This document shows, one piece after another, positions 57,112 to 64,000 of a DNA stretch of 64,000 nt. The stretch's first letter is position 1. Every line of letters starts with the position of its first letter. A program made the translations under genes and the position numbers. This DNA comes from JACKEQ01 sp041389565 (lineage in GTDB: Bacteria; Myxococcota_A; UBA796; GCA-2862545): contig JAWKRP010000002.1 of NCBI GenBank assembly GCA_041389565.1, positions 868,001 to 932,000 of the forward strand, read 5' to 3'. The notes beneath the pieces are model-generated. The model had not been told where the DNA came from, made no database searches, and was given only the letters and a program-made list of their open reading frames with translations.

Positions 57112-58275
57112 TCAGCGGAGGAGGGGGCCGACGTTCTGGCGGACGTAGGCGTCCTTGAAGCTGAACAGCGCGCGGTCGCAGTAGTAGTGCACCATCTGCT
57201 CGCCGAGCGCGTACCCGAGCACGAGGCTCGCGCCGAGACCGAGGTGGCCCACGATGCCCGTGTAGTCATCGGCCGTGAGCGGGCTGCGCGGCGCGAGGTT
57301 CCAGTGCACCAGGCACGCGGCGAGGCACATCCCTCCGAACGCCAGCAGGTACAGGCCGATCGCTCGCGCGGGGTTCGCCTGCTTCACGGCGTGGTTCCGG
57401 TTCACGCGCCAGGCCAGCGAGATCGCCACCATCCAGTGGCTGAACAGGTAGACGAACGCGTACAGCAGCCCGTATCCGTCGGGCACGTAGTACAGCGTGA
57501 GCGGGTGGAACGCGATGATCGCGAGGTAGTAGAGCTTCGGGATCGACCGGTTGGGCTTCGAAAGCTCGAACCCCAGGATGCCCACCGACGCGGCCATCGA
57601 CGCGAACACGGCGATGGTGGCGGCCGTACGCGCGGTGTCGTGGGAGATCGGGAGCCCGGACACGATGAGCTCGGACCACGGCAGCTCGTACAGGGCGAAC
57701 AGGTAGACGATGGGCTGCACCACCAGGGTGGTGAACCGGGAGTACACGAGGTCGACCGTGCGATCGATGGGCCGGAACTGGGCCTTCCGCGTGCGGTACA
57801 GCGACAGCACCCCGAAGTCCTGCTGGGCGAAGTGCCAGAAGTGCCCGAGGAAGAAGGCGGCCAGGTAGAGCGCGAAGCCCCAGTTCGCGAGCCCGAAGCC
57901 CGCGCCGTCTTCCATCTTCGGGCCGATGCCGACGTAGAGGCCGAGCCCCATGCTGACCGCGAAGATCAGCGCGGGAATGCCGAGGAAGCGCATCGGGCGC
58001 TCCTTCCGGGCCTCGGCGAACACGGGCGAGAACATCACCGTGTACGTGGTGGCGAACGAGTGCACCGTGGCCCAGATCACCTGGCCCGCGACGAGGGCGC
58101 CGAACGCGGCCATGCCGAGCTCGAACCGCGACACAGCGGCGTAGAGCGCCCACAGCCACAGACCGGACAGGATCCAGAATGCATCCCAGCCGGGCGACAC
58201 GATCCAGGGCGGACGCTCGGAGGGGGGCACCACCGCGCCGGCCTGCGGACGCGCATCGGCTTCGGACTTGACCAC
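57112..58275 (-). CDS. multi-pass membrane protein of unknown function with conserved-looking histidines
   Basis: A 387-residue protein with about nine to ten membrane helices. Histidines are grouped near helix ends (G-H-F-W-H-F-A-Q-Q-D-F-G; A-F-H-P-L-T-L-Y-Y; L-F-S-H-W-M; R-N-H-A-V-K; V-H-W-N-L), the way integral-membrane di-iron or haem proteins hold metals, but I cannot match a known box pattern. I considered Brp/Blh carotene oxygenases and fatty acid hydroxylases and found neither convincing. The GTG start has GGAGG four bases upstream; the longer frame has none. It converges on the acyltransferase gene and is divergent from the vWA lipoprotein. Confidence 0.7.
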   Translation of the reverse strand: MVKSEADARPQAGAVVPPSERPPWIVSPGWDAFWILSGLWLWALYAAVSRFELGMAAFGALVAGQVIWATVHSFATTYTVMFSPVFAEARKERPMRFLGIPALIFAVSMGLGLYVGIGPKMEDGAGFGLANWGFALYLAAFFLGHFWHFAQQDFGVLSLYRTRKAQFRPIDRTVDLVYSRFTTLVVQPIVYLFALYELPWSELIVSGLPISHDTARTAATIAVFASMAASVGILGFELSKPNRSIPKLYYLAIIAFHPLTLYYVPDGYGLLYAFVYLFSHWMVAISLAWRVNRNHAVKQANPARAIGLYLLAFGGMCLAACLVHWNLAPRSPLTADDYTGIVGHLGLGASLVLGYALGEQMVHYYCDRALFSFKDAYVRQNVGPLLR

Positions 58276-58457
58276 ACCACCTCCGTCACCGGGATTCAGG
58301 GAGGAGCCAGCGAGCCAGCTCGCTGAAGGCTCCCGGCACAGGAATTCTCCCACGCTGCCGGGTGACGAGCAATGCGACCCGGCGCGACGTCGAAAGCCTC
58401 CGAAAATGTCGCGCCCGCCCCGTGTGGACCGGGGTACCCGGCCGGCGGAGGTGCCCC

Positions 58458-59756
58458 TTGCGCATCACGACCAGCGGGTTGGCCGCCCTGTTCCTCGTCT
58501 CCTGCTCCGAGTACCACCTGAGCAAGGACCCCGTGGACCCCGAGCTCCCGGCGGACGCGCCGCAGCCCGACATCGAGGTGGACACGCTCCAGGTGGACTT
58601 CGGCGTCGTGGCTCCCTCGTGCGTCACCTCGCGGGACGTGGTCGTGCGAAACGTGGGGGATGCCGACCTCGTGGTGTCGGGCGTCACGGTGCGGACGGGT
58701 GCCGACTATGCCGTCTGGGGCGGGCCCATGACGCTGGCACCCGGCCAGGAGTCCGTGCTGACCGTCGAGTTCGCGCCCGGCACCGTGGGCGTGTCCACGG
58801 ATTCGCTCGACATCGCGAGCAACGACCCCGACGAAGCGCTCGTCCAGGTCGGGCTCGGAGGGGAGGGGGACGCCCTCGCCGAGATCGTCGAGGAGTACGA
58901 CCAGCTCGGCAGCCCGCTGCCCGTCGACATCCTGTTCGTGGTCGACAACAGCACCTCGATGGGCGACGAGAACCTCGCCCTCCGGAACAACTTCAACACG
59001 TTCATCCAGGGCTTCCTGACGCTCGGTCTCGACTTCCAGATCGGCGTCGTCACGACCGACATGCAGACCGCCGGGTTCCAGGGCCAGCTGCAGGGCCCGA
59101 TCATCTCGGCCAGCACGCCCAATCCGGTCCAGCAGTTCAACCAGAACACCGACATCCCGTTCACGAGCGTGATGGAGGAACAGGGCCTCGACGCCGCCAT
59201 CGCCGCGCTCACCCCGCCGCTCGTGAACGGCGCGAACGCCGGACTCGTCCGCCCGGGCTCGCTCCTGTCCGTGATCGTGATCTCCGACGAAGACGACCAG
59301 AGCCTCGCCACGACCGCCGACGCCATCGCGCTGCTCGACGCCTACCAGGGCGATCCCGCGCTCACGTCCCTCTCCATCGTGGGCGGCCCCACCGGCGGGA
59401 TCTGGCCGTGCGGCGGGTTCCTGTTCGGAGCTGCGCCGGTCCCGCGGTACTGGGCGGTCGCGCAGGCCACCGGGGGCATCCACCTCAACCTGTGTCAGCT
59501 CGACATGGGCACGATCGTGCAGCAGCTCGCCGTGGTCGCGGCCGGGCTCGACACCGTGTTCCCGCTCTCCGAAGTGCCCGCCGATCCCGGTGCGATCGAG
59601 GTGTGGGTCGACGGAACGCCCGTCCCGCAGGACCCCGCGAACGGGTGGATCTACGACGGGGCCAGCAACAGCGTGGTCTTCGCGGGTCTCGGGATCCCCG
59701 GCGCCGGGGCCCGGATCCGGATCGTGCTCGGCACCGGCAGCGGGTGCATGCAGTAG
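58458..59756 (+). CDS. lipoprotein with choice-of-anchor D-like and von Willebrand A-like domains
   Basis: A 432-residue lipoprotein. Lipobox L-F-L-V-S-C (C16); a Pro/Asp linker; a beta domain at about residues 40-135 of the choice-of-anchor D/ASPM-HYDIN type (V-D-F-G-V-V-A-P, V-V-R-N-V-G-D-A-D-L, T-V-E-F-A-P-G); then a von Willebrand A-like domain with the metal site D-N-S-T-S-M and V-I-S-D-E-D-D; and a short beta end. The Asp-Ser-Ser metal site is intact, so it should bind a partner by divalent metal. Anchored to the envelope. TTG start with GGAGG six bases upstream. No enzyme motif. Confidence 0.82.
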   Translation: MRITTSGLAALFLVSCSEYHLSKDPVDPELPADAPQPDIEVDTLQVDFGVVAPSCVTSRDVVVRNVGDADLVVSGVTVRTGADYAVWGGPMTLAPGQESVLTVEFAPGTVGVSTDSLDIASNDPDEALVQVGLGGEGDALAEIVEEYDQLGSPLPVDILFVVDNSTSMGDENLALRNNFNTFIQGFLTLGLDFQIGVVTTDMQTAGFQGQLQGPIISASTPNPVQQFNQNTDIPFTSVMEEQGLDAAIAALTPPLVNGANAGLVRPGSLLSVIVISDEDDQSLATTADAIALLDAYQGDPALTSLSIVGGPTGGIWPCGGFLFGAAPVPRYWAVAQATGGIHLNLCQLDMGTIVQQLAVVAAGLDTVFPLSEVPADPGAIEVWVDGTPVPQDPANGWIYDGASNSVVFAGLGIPGAGARIRIVLGTGSGCMQ

Positions 59757-59828
59757 TCGCTACACTCCGGCCGAACGTCGGGGGGCCGGTCGATCCGTTT
59801 CACGCGGTGTCGACATCGACCCCATGCG

Positions 59829-60626
59829 GTGTCCAACCCGTTAGTCGAACGGCGCGTGGCGCCACACCCGGAGATCACGATTCCCCAGAGCCTTCCGGTC
59901 GCCCCCCTCCGGGGCTTCGCGCGGCGTGCCGCCCTGGCGCTGCTGGTACTGGGCCTGGCGGGATCGGGGTGCGTGCGGGTCTACCAGCCGATGTCGGGGC
60001 TCCACCGGCCCAAGGTCATCGACGTGCGGGCCGCCAACTTCCAGGACCTGCACCTCACCATCCGCTGCGTGCCCGGCGGTCTGTTGAGCCGTCACGAAGC
60101 CTCGATGCTGTGCCAGAAGGTCACCACGCTCTTCCAGAACCAGGGTGCGCTCGTCCACACCATCGACAACAGCGGGCAGGTCGACGCCGACGAGACGCCC
60201 GAGGAAGACCCCGAAGCCCCGCCCCGCACCGACCTCTCGCTCGAGCTCCGCGCCCGCAAGGTCCACGAGTCGCACCACCCGCTCTCCTGGATCGCAAGTG
60301 CCGTCACGTTCACCGTGCTGCCGGGCCTCAGCGAGACCACCTTCGCGCAGGACGTCGAGATCCGCGACGGCACCGGGTTCCTGCTCGTGTCCGACTCCAT
60401 GGAGGGGCGGATCGTGCGGAAGGTGGGCGCCGGGCCGTGGTTCGGGAACAAGATCCTCGACCTCGTGGCGCGCGACAAGGACGAGAAGCTCGGCATCGGG
60501 TCGGCCTACCGCGAGCTCTCGCGCGACCTCTATCAACAGCTGAGCCAGCACACGTTCAACGCCAAGATGCAGTGGGAGGTCCTCCAGGAGGCCGAGCTCC
60601 GCGCCGCACCGAGAGCGCCCGAATGA
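59829..60626 (+). CDS. envelope lipoprotein, first gene of the terminal operon
   Basis: A 265-residue lipoprotein whose hydrophobic signal lies at residues 34-47 with lipobox A-G-S-G-C (C48), preceded by an unusually long polar stretch; a GTG at 59856 would shorten this. The body has Cys at L-T-I-R-C and S-M-L-C-Q, an acidic E-T-P-E-E-D-P-E loop, a hydrophobic stretch (A-S-A-V-T-F-T-V-L-P-G) and a helical end. I recognise no family. It opens a run of at least five genes that overlap by one to four bases or so and all encode exported proteins, so it is probably part of an envelope complex. Confidence 0.75.
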   Translation: MSNPLVERRVAPHPEITIPQSLPVAPLRGFARRAALALLVLGLAGSGCVRVYQPMSGLHRPKVIDVRAANFQDLHLTIRCVPGGLLSRHEASMLCQKVTTLFQNQGALVHTIDNSGQVDADETPEEDPEAPPRTDLSLELRARKVHESHHPLSWIASAVTFTVLPGLSETTFAQDVEIRDGTGFLLVSDSMEGRIVRKVGAGPWFGNKILDLVARDKDEKLGIGSAYRELSRDLYQQLSQHTFNAKMQWEVLQEAELRAAPRAPE

Positions 60627-61255
60627 CGCCGCTGCTCGTGGTGTGGGCGGGCCTGCCGTTCCTGAACGACCCCTCGCCAGGGGTGCTGCGGTCGAAGCGG
60701 GCCGCGAGGAACCTCGACTGCGAGCGCTACAGCGCGCAGACCGGCAGCGAGCGCTACCCGGGGGCCATCCGCCCCGCTCGCGCGCGCGGAGACTACGTCG
60801 AGCGCGACGCCGTGATGTGCGCCGAGCGCCTGATGCGTCCGGGCCTCCGGGAAGCCCGCGACGAAGCCATCCTCACCGAGCTCGAGCCCCTGTCGCGCGA
60901 CATCGTCACCAAGGCCGTGTCGCTGCGCACCGATCTCGCCGACCGCACCTGGCTCGTCGAGACGTACTACCCGAGCGGAGAGGTCTCCTCGAAGATCAGC
61001 TTCGCGACCAAGAACGCGCTCATGGGCCAGGGGCTCGCGGTGTCCGACCGCGTTCCCGTGCTCGGAGTCGGCGACGTCGGCGTGATCACCCGCATGGATC
61101 CCGACGAGGCCTATCCGACGGCCTGCTTGCGCTATGCGGCCACGGGCACGCTCCGCGAAGGCGACGCCCTGCTCGCGGTCGTGAGCCGCGACGCACGCGA
61201 GACCATCCTGCACGGCGGGCTCTGCGTCGACGGCCGGTGGACGTGGATCCCATGA
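60623..61255 (+). CDS. exported protein of unknown function, terminal operon
   Basis: A 210-residue protein beginning with a short hydrophobic stretch (T-P-L-L-V-V-W-A-G-L-P-F) that may be a weak signal. The N-terminal half is charged and helical (R-S-K-R-A-A-R-N-L-D-C; A-V-M-C-A-E-R-L). The C-terminal half looks beta (V-P-V-L-G-V-G-D-V-G-V-I-T-R-M; T-I-L-H-G-G-L-C-V-D-G-R-W-T-W). Four Cys could form two disulfides. No family recognised. ATG overlaps the previous stop by four bases (ATGA), as does the next gene with this one. Confidence 0.7.
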   Translation: MTPLLVVWAGLPFLNDPSPGVLRSKRAARNLDCERYSAQTGSERYPGAIRPARARGDYVERDAVMCAERLMRPGLREARDEAILTELEPLSRDIVTKAVSLRTDLADRTWLVETYYPSGEVSSKISFATKNALMGQGLAVSDRVPVLGVGDVGVITRMDPDEAYPTACLRYAATGTLREGDALLAVVSRDARETILHGGLCVDGRWTWIP

Positions 61256-62412
61256 TCGCCGTGCTCGCCTCCCTCGCACTGGCCGGGCCCATCGAGGATG
61301 CCCAGCGCGTCGAGCTCGACCGCGCGCGGGCCGAGATCGCCGGCGAGGTGCACCTCTCCGCGTTCGATCTGATCGACGAGCTCGTGTACGGCTGGAAGAC
61401 CGACCCCGTGTTCGAGTCGTCCACGCCGGTGGTGCTCGCCGGAGTCTCGGTGCCCGTCGGGCTCGGCACCGGCATGCAGGCGCTCGTCGAGAACCACATC
61501 GCGGCCGTGCTCGCCGAGAACCCCACGAGCAACGTGCAGCTCGTGCACTGTCCGTCGTGTACGGCCGTGGTCGTGCACTCCGGTCCCGAGGGCACCGTGG
61601 TGTCGCGCGGCATCGACAACCCGGCCGTGCTCGCCGAGCTCGGCGGCGCCACGGGGAAGCACGCCCTGTTCGTCGACCTCGAGGCCGAGGGCAGCTGGCT
61701 CGTGCTGCGCGCCCGGATCACACAGCTGACGCCCGATCTCCCCATCGTCTGGAGCCACACGCTCGCCACGTCCGCGGCCACCCCCGCGCTGCTGCGCGCG
61801 TCCGACCAGCTCAAGTCGGCGGACGAAGCCCGTGCGGAGTACCTCGCGGCGCTGCGGAGCCGGGGTCCGCTCGTGATCCCGGTGCGGCTGTCCGTTCGCA
61901 CGTACGCGCGCCCGGATGGTGGGAACGGCACGCCTCCGCCGCCCTTCCTGTGGCTGCAGACCGGCGCGGAGCTCGCGCCCACCGATGCCCGCGCGTGGAC
62001 CTCCAGCCTCATGATCGGCGGCGCGTTCATCCCGCAGGCGTACCAGGGTCTGATGGGCCAGGCGCGCGTCAGCCGCCTGCTCACGGGGCGGGTGCGCTCC
62101 GTCACACGTCCCGATCTGTACGGGTTCGTCGGCGCGTCCGTCATGACCGTCTGGGGCCCCGCCACCTCGTCGTTCCAGGTCGATCCGCTGAACGCCGACG
62201 ACATCGTCGCAGCGGTGCAGGGGGACGGTCCGCGGAGCACGTGGGGCACGCTCCAGCTCGGCCTCGACCTGCGCATCGGGAACCGCATCGGCGTGGGCAC
62301 GTTCCTCGAGACGCTTCCCGCGCTGCGCCGGTCCCAGAACATGGGCGACTACATCCGGGTGCTCGGCATCGGCTTCCAGGGCTTCGGCACCGAGGTGACC
62401 GCATGCTTCTGA
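61252..62412 (+). CDS. exported protein with CxxC and C-terminal beta domain, terminal operon
   Basis: A 386-residue protein with a short signal (M-I-A-V-L-A-S-L-A-L-A-G). Residues about 20-200 look like an alpha/beta domain of the CsgG/FlgO/LpoB type: V-H-C-P-S-C-T-A-V-V-V near residue 100, then H-A-L-F-V-D-L-E-A-E-G-S-W-L-V-L-R-A-R-I. Residues about 230-386 are beta strands ending in aromatic F (T-A-C-F), with G-L-D-L-R-I-G-N-R-I-G-V-G, which resembles an outer-membrane barrel half or a beta sandwich. The next gene product shares the Cys pair and domain, so the two look like relatives. Function unknown. Confidence 0.7.
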   Translation: MIAVLASLALAGPIEDAQRVELDRARAEIAGEVHLSAFDLIDELVYGWKTDPVFESSTPVVLAGVSVPVGLGTGMQALVENHIAAVLAENPTSNVQLVHCPSCTAVVVHSGPEGTVVSRGIDNPAVLAELGGATGKHALFVDLEAEGSWLVLRARITQLTPDLPIVWSHTLATSAATPALLRASDQLKSADEARAEYLAALRSRGPLVIPVRLSVRTYARPDGGNGTPPPPFLWLQTGAELAPTDARAWTSSLMIGGAFIPQAYQGLMGQARVSRLLTGRVRSVTRPDLYGFVGASVMTVWGPATSSFQVDPLNADDIVAAVQGDGPRSTWGTLQLGLDLRIGNRIGVGTFLETLPALRRSQNMGDYIRVLGIGFQGFGTEVTACF

Positions 62413-63365
62413 TGCTCGCGGCCCTCCTGGTCGGCACTCCGGCCTTCGCGGGGTCCGACACCACGCGCGACTCGTTCGACCGGCTCGAGGAGCTGCTCGA
62501 GCTGCGCGTCGAAGACGGTCGGCTCGATCCGGCGAAGATCGTGCCCGTCATCGTGGTCAGCACGCAGCCCCGGTACGAGGAGTCTGCGCCCTGGTTCGCG
62601 ACGCGAGCGCTCGAGGTGCTCGGGAAGGCCTTCGGCACGAACGGATTGCGCCTGTGCGAGGCATGCATGGCGCCGCGGGCGTTCGTGGAGGACGGTCACC
62701 TCGCGTACCAGACGGGCCCCGTGGGCATCGACGAGATCGTGCGTCTCGACGAGCAGAGCCGGGGAAGCTCCCAGCCCGCGAAGTCGGCCATCTGGATCGA
62801 CGAGCACAGCGGCGGGATCTCCGTGCGCATCGTCGATCTCGCGACCTCCCGTGTCGTCTACGCGCAGAACATCGACCCGTCGCTCGTCGAGAACCGCAAC
62901 ACCAAGCGGATGTACCGGCTGGCCGACGAGTACGAGCGCCGAGCGCGCGGAGACAGCCTCACGCAGGCCTTCGTCGACCTCGCGATCTACCCGGGCCAGC
63001 ACCTGTCGATCGACTGGACCGATCAGTGGGGCAAGACGAACGCCAACCTGTCCGGCGTCACCCTCTCGCTGTTCGACCCCGTCGTCGGCATCGGCATGTG
63101 CCACTACCGCCGCATCCCGTTCCTGAACCTCCTGTTCGGTGGGAAGGTCATCCTGAGCATGCCCACCACCCTCGTGCGGGTGCTCGGGAGTGCCTCCGAC
63201 AACGGCGACTTCCAGGTGATCGACCCGCTCCTCACGGGCGTCGGCGTCGTGCGCGTGCCGTTCGGCCGCTCGAACTACGGCGTCGTGCTCACGGCCTCCA
63301 CCAACGGTCAGATCGGACTCGGCCTGTCTCTCATGAACATCAGCCTGCTCCCGGTGCTCCCATGA
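62403..63365 (+). CDS. exported protein related to the preceding gene product, terminal operon
   Basis: A 320-residue protein with a good signal peptide (L-M-L-A-A-L-L-V-G-T-P-A-F-A-G). It has the same layout as the preceding product: an alpha/beta domain with L-C-E-A-C-M (near residue 80), I-W-I-D-E-H-S-G-G-I-S-V-R-I-V-D-L and R-V-V-Y-A-Q-N-I-D, then a hydrophobic, beta-rich end (V-G-V-V-R-V-P-F-G-R-S-N-Y-G-V-V-L-T-A-S). The middle pattern recalls FlgO/LpoB-type proteins. An internal ATG at 62412 overlaps the previous stop by one base (TGATG) and may be the true start. Function unknown. Confidence 0.72.
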   Translation: MLLMLAALLVGTPAFAGSDTTRDSFDRLEELLELRVEDGRLDPAKIVPVIVVSTQPRYEESAPWFATRALEVLGKAFGTNGLRLCEACMAPRAFVEDGHLAYQTGPVGIDEIVRLDEQSRGSSQPAKSAIWIDEHSGGISVRIVDLATSRVVYAQNIDPSLVENRNTKRMYRLADEYERRARGDSLTQAFVDLAIYPGQHLSIDWTDQWGKTNANLSGVTLSLFDPVVGIGMCHYRRIPFLNLLFGGKVILSMPTTLVRVLGSASDNGDFQVIDPLLTGVGVVRVPFGRSNYGVVLTASTNGQIGLGLSLMNISLLPVLP

Positions 63366-64000
63366 CGGTCTCCCCACGGTTGCTGCTCGCGCTCTCGCTC
63401 CTGTCGGGCTGCGCGGCGCGGAACTACACGCACTACCTCATCGAGCCGGCCCCGAAGACCAACGAGGCGCTCGAGGAGCCCGAGGGCACGCAGCTCCGCC
63501 CGTTCGCGTTCGGGTCGACCACCGCCATGAACGTGCGGTGGAACGACGGCAACGTGATCACCGAGGTGCAGATCCCCATGCTGGCGAGCGGTCAGCGCAT
63601 CGTGATCGAGCACACCGCGAGCGCCACGGAGGTCGAGACGATCCCGGCCACGCGGCTCGTCCCGCCGGCACCGTCCGTGGCCGACGACACGCTCGACGAG
63701 GCGTACCGCCAGCGCGGGCTCCGCGTGAACGCCGACGCCCCCGAGGTCAGCCTGTCGAAGACGCGCACGCTGATGCAGGAGGCCATCGCCGACGGCAACT
63801 ACCAGCTCGCCCTCGAGTGGTGCGCGCTGTTGTTGGCCCGGTATCCGTCGCATCCGGAGACCCTCCGGGCGAAGGGCTCGATCCTGCTGCTGCTCGGCGA
63901 GCGCGAAGCGGCGATCGAGGTGTGGGAAGAGGTCGAGGAGATCGAGTCGGACCCAGCGGTCCGGAAGAAGCTCGAAGAGCTGCAGGCCCAGGGCCAGCGG
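63362..64000 (+). CDS. TPR-containing lipoprotein, cut by the window end
   Basis: At least 213 codons, still open at the last base. Lipobox L-L-S-G-C (C17); a beta-looking N-terminal part (Q-I-P-M-L-A-S-G-Q-R-I-V-I-E-H); then helices of TPR type from about residue 140 (L-M-Q-E-A-I-A-D-G-N-Y-Q-L-A-L-E-W-C-A-L-L-L, then H-P-E-T-L-R-A-K-G-S-I-L-L-L-L-G). The ATG overlaps the previous stop by four bases (ATGA). It continues the operon of envelope proteins. Confidence 0.75.
   Translation, partial: MTVSPRLLLALSLLSGCAARNYTHYLIEPAPKTNEALEEPEGTQLRPFAFGSTTAMNVRWNDGNVITEVQIPMLASGQRIVIEHTASATEVETIPATRLVPPAPSVADDTLDEAYRQRGLRVNADAPEVSLSKTRTLMQEAIADGNYQLALEWCALLLARYPSHPETLRAKGSILLLLGEREAAIEVWEEVEEIESDPAVRKKLEELQAQGQR

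Overview
This window is very GC-rich, gene-dense bacterial DNA with strong G/C preference at third codon positions and frequent GTG and TTG starts. I count about 57 genes, many of them lipoproteins with short lipobox signals, Asp/Ser/Thr-rich linkers, choice-of-anchor or pre-peptidase-type domains, and paralogous Cys-rich small lipoproteins. With a sigma-54 activator, a LuxC/LuxE pair and a PKS, this points to Myxococcota (the former Deltaproteobacteria). The phylum is an inference; no rRNA or tRNA gene was found, and no insertion sequence, phage gene or CRISPR array was seen.

Layout. 1-5.3 kb: a MarR regulator divergent from a thiolase plus multifunctional beta-oxidation pair, then a CobB-type sirtuin. 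5.3-11.3 kb: a heterodimeric ABC exporter in an operon with a retropepsin-like protein, a membrane-anchored M28 peptidase and a small membrane protein. 11.6-15.2 kb: a leftward run of a lipoprotein, a lipase, a DUF3347-like protein and a prenyl-synthase-like protein that has lost its Asp motifs. 15.3-17.3 kb: trpS and a sigma-70 family factor. 17.4-20.5 kb: a translationally coupled class III aminotransferase-LuxE-LuxC operon. 20.7-28.5 kb: HNH nuclease, mpl, glycosyltransferase, a DsbD-alpha-like protein, hslO, a repeat protein, a histidine phosphatase and a sigma-54 activator. 28.5-33.2 kb: lipoprotein, TPR protein, beta-propeller membrane protein, ComEA-like protein and a propeller lipoprotein.

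33.3-41.8 kb is a leftward lipid/polyketide cluster: a fatty acyl-AMP ligase, a free-standing ACP, and a 2,069-residue protein with the order KS-AT-ACP-KR-DH-alpha-oxoamine synthase. Together they predict activation of a fatty acid, one malonyl extension to a 2-enoyl thioester, and decarboxylative release with an amino acid as an amino-enone. If the amino acid is serine, the product skeleton is that of 3-ketosphingosine. The aminotransferase-LuxE-LuxC operon about 13 kb away predicts a second route from fatty acids to nitrogenous lipids (acid to aldehyde to amine). These two are the most interesting systems here.

42.4-50.9 kb: a membrane protein, an M61/M1-like protein without the catalytic Glu, uraH and an allantoicase-OHCU decarboxylase fusion (urate breakdown), lipoproteins, an EEP-fold lipoprotein, and a second sigma factor closely similar to the first. 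50.9-58.3 kb: sodB, small unknown proteins, a Pro-rich tail-anchored protein with a duplicated motif, a PBP4-type lipoprotein with an Asp-rich linker, a DUF486 protein, a tafazzin-like acyltransferase and a multi-pass membrane protein. 58.4-64 kb: a vWA lipoprotein followed by a tightly overlapping operon of exported proteins of unknown function that runs off the end.

Coordinates of starts were chosen by ribosome binding site, signal peptide position and family length; alternatives are given where they matter. Family assignments come from motif recognition by eye, without database searches.
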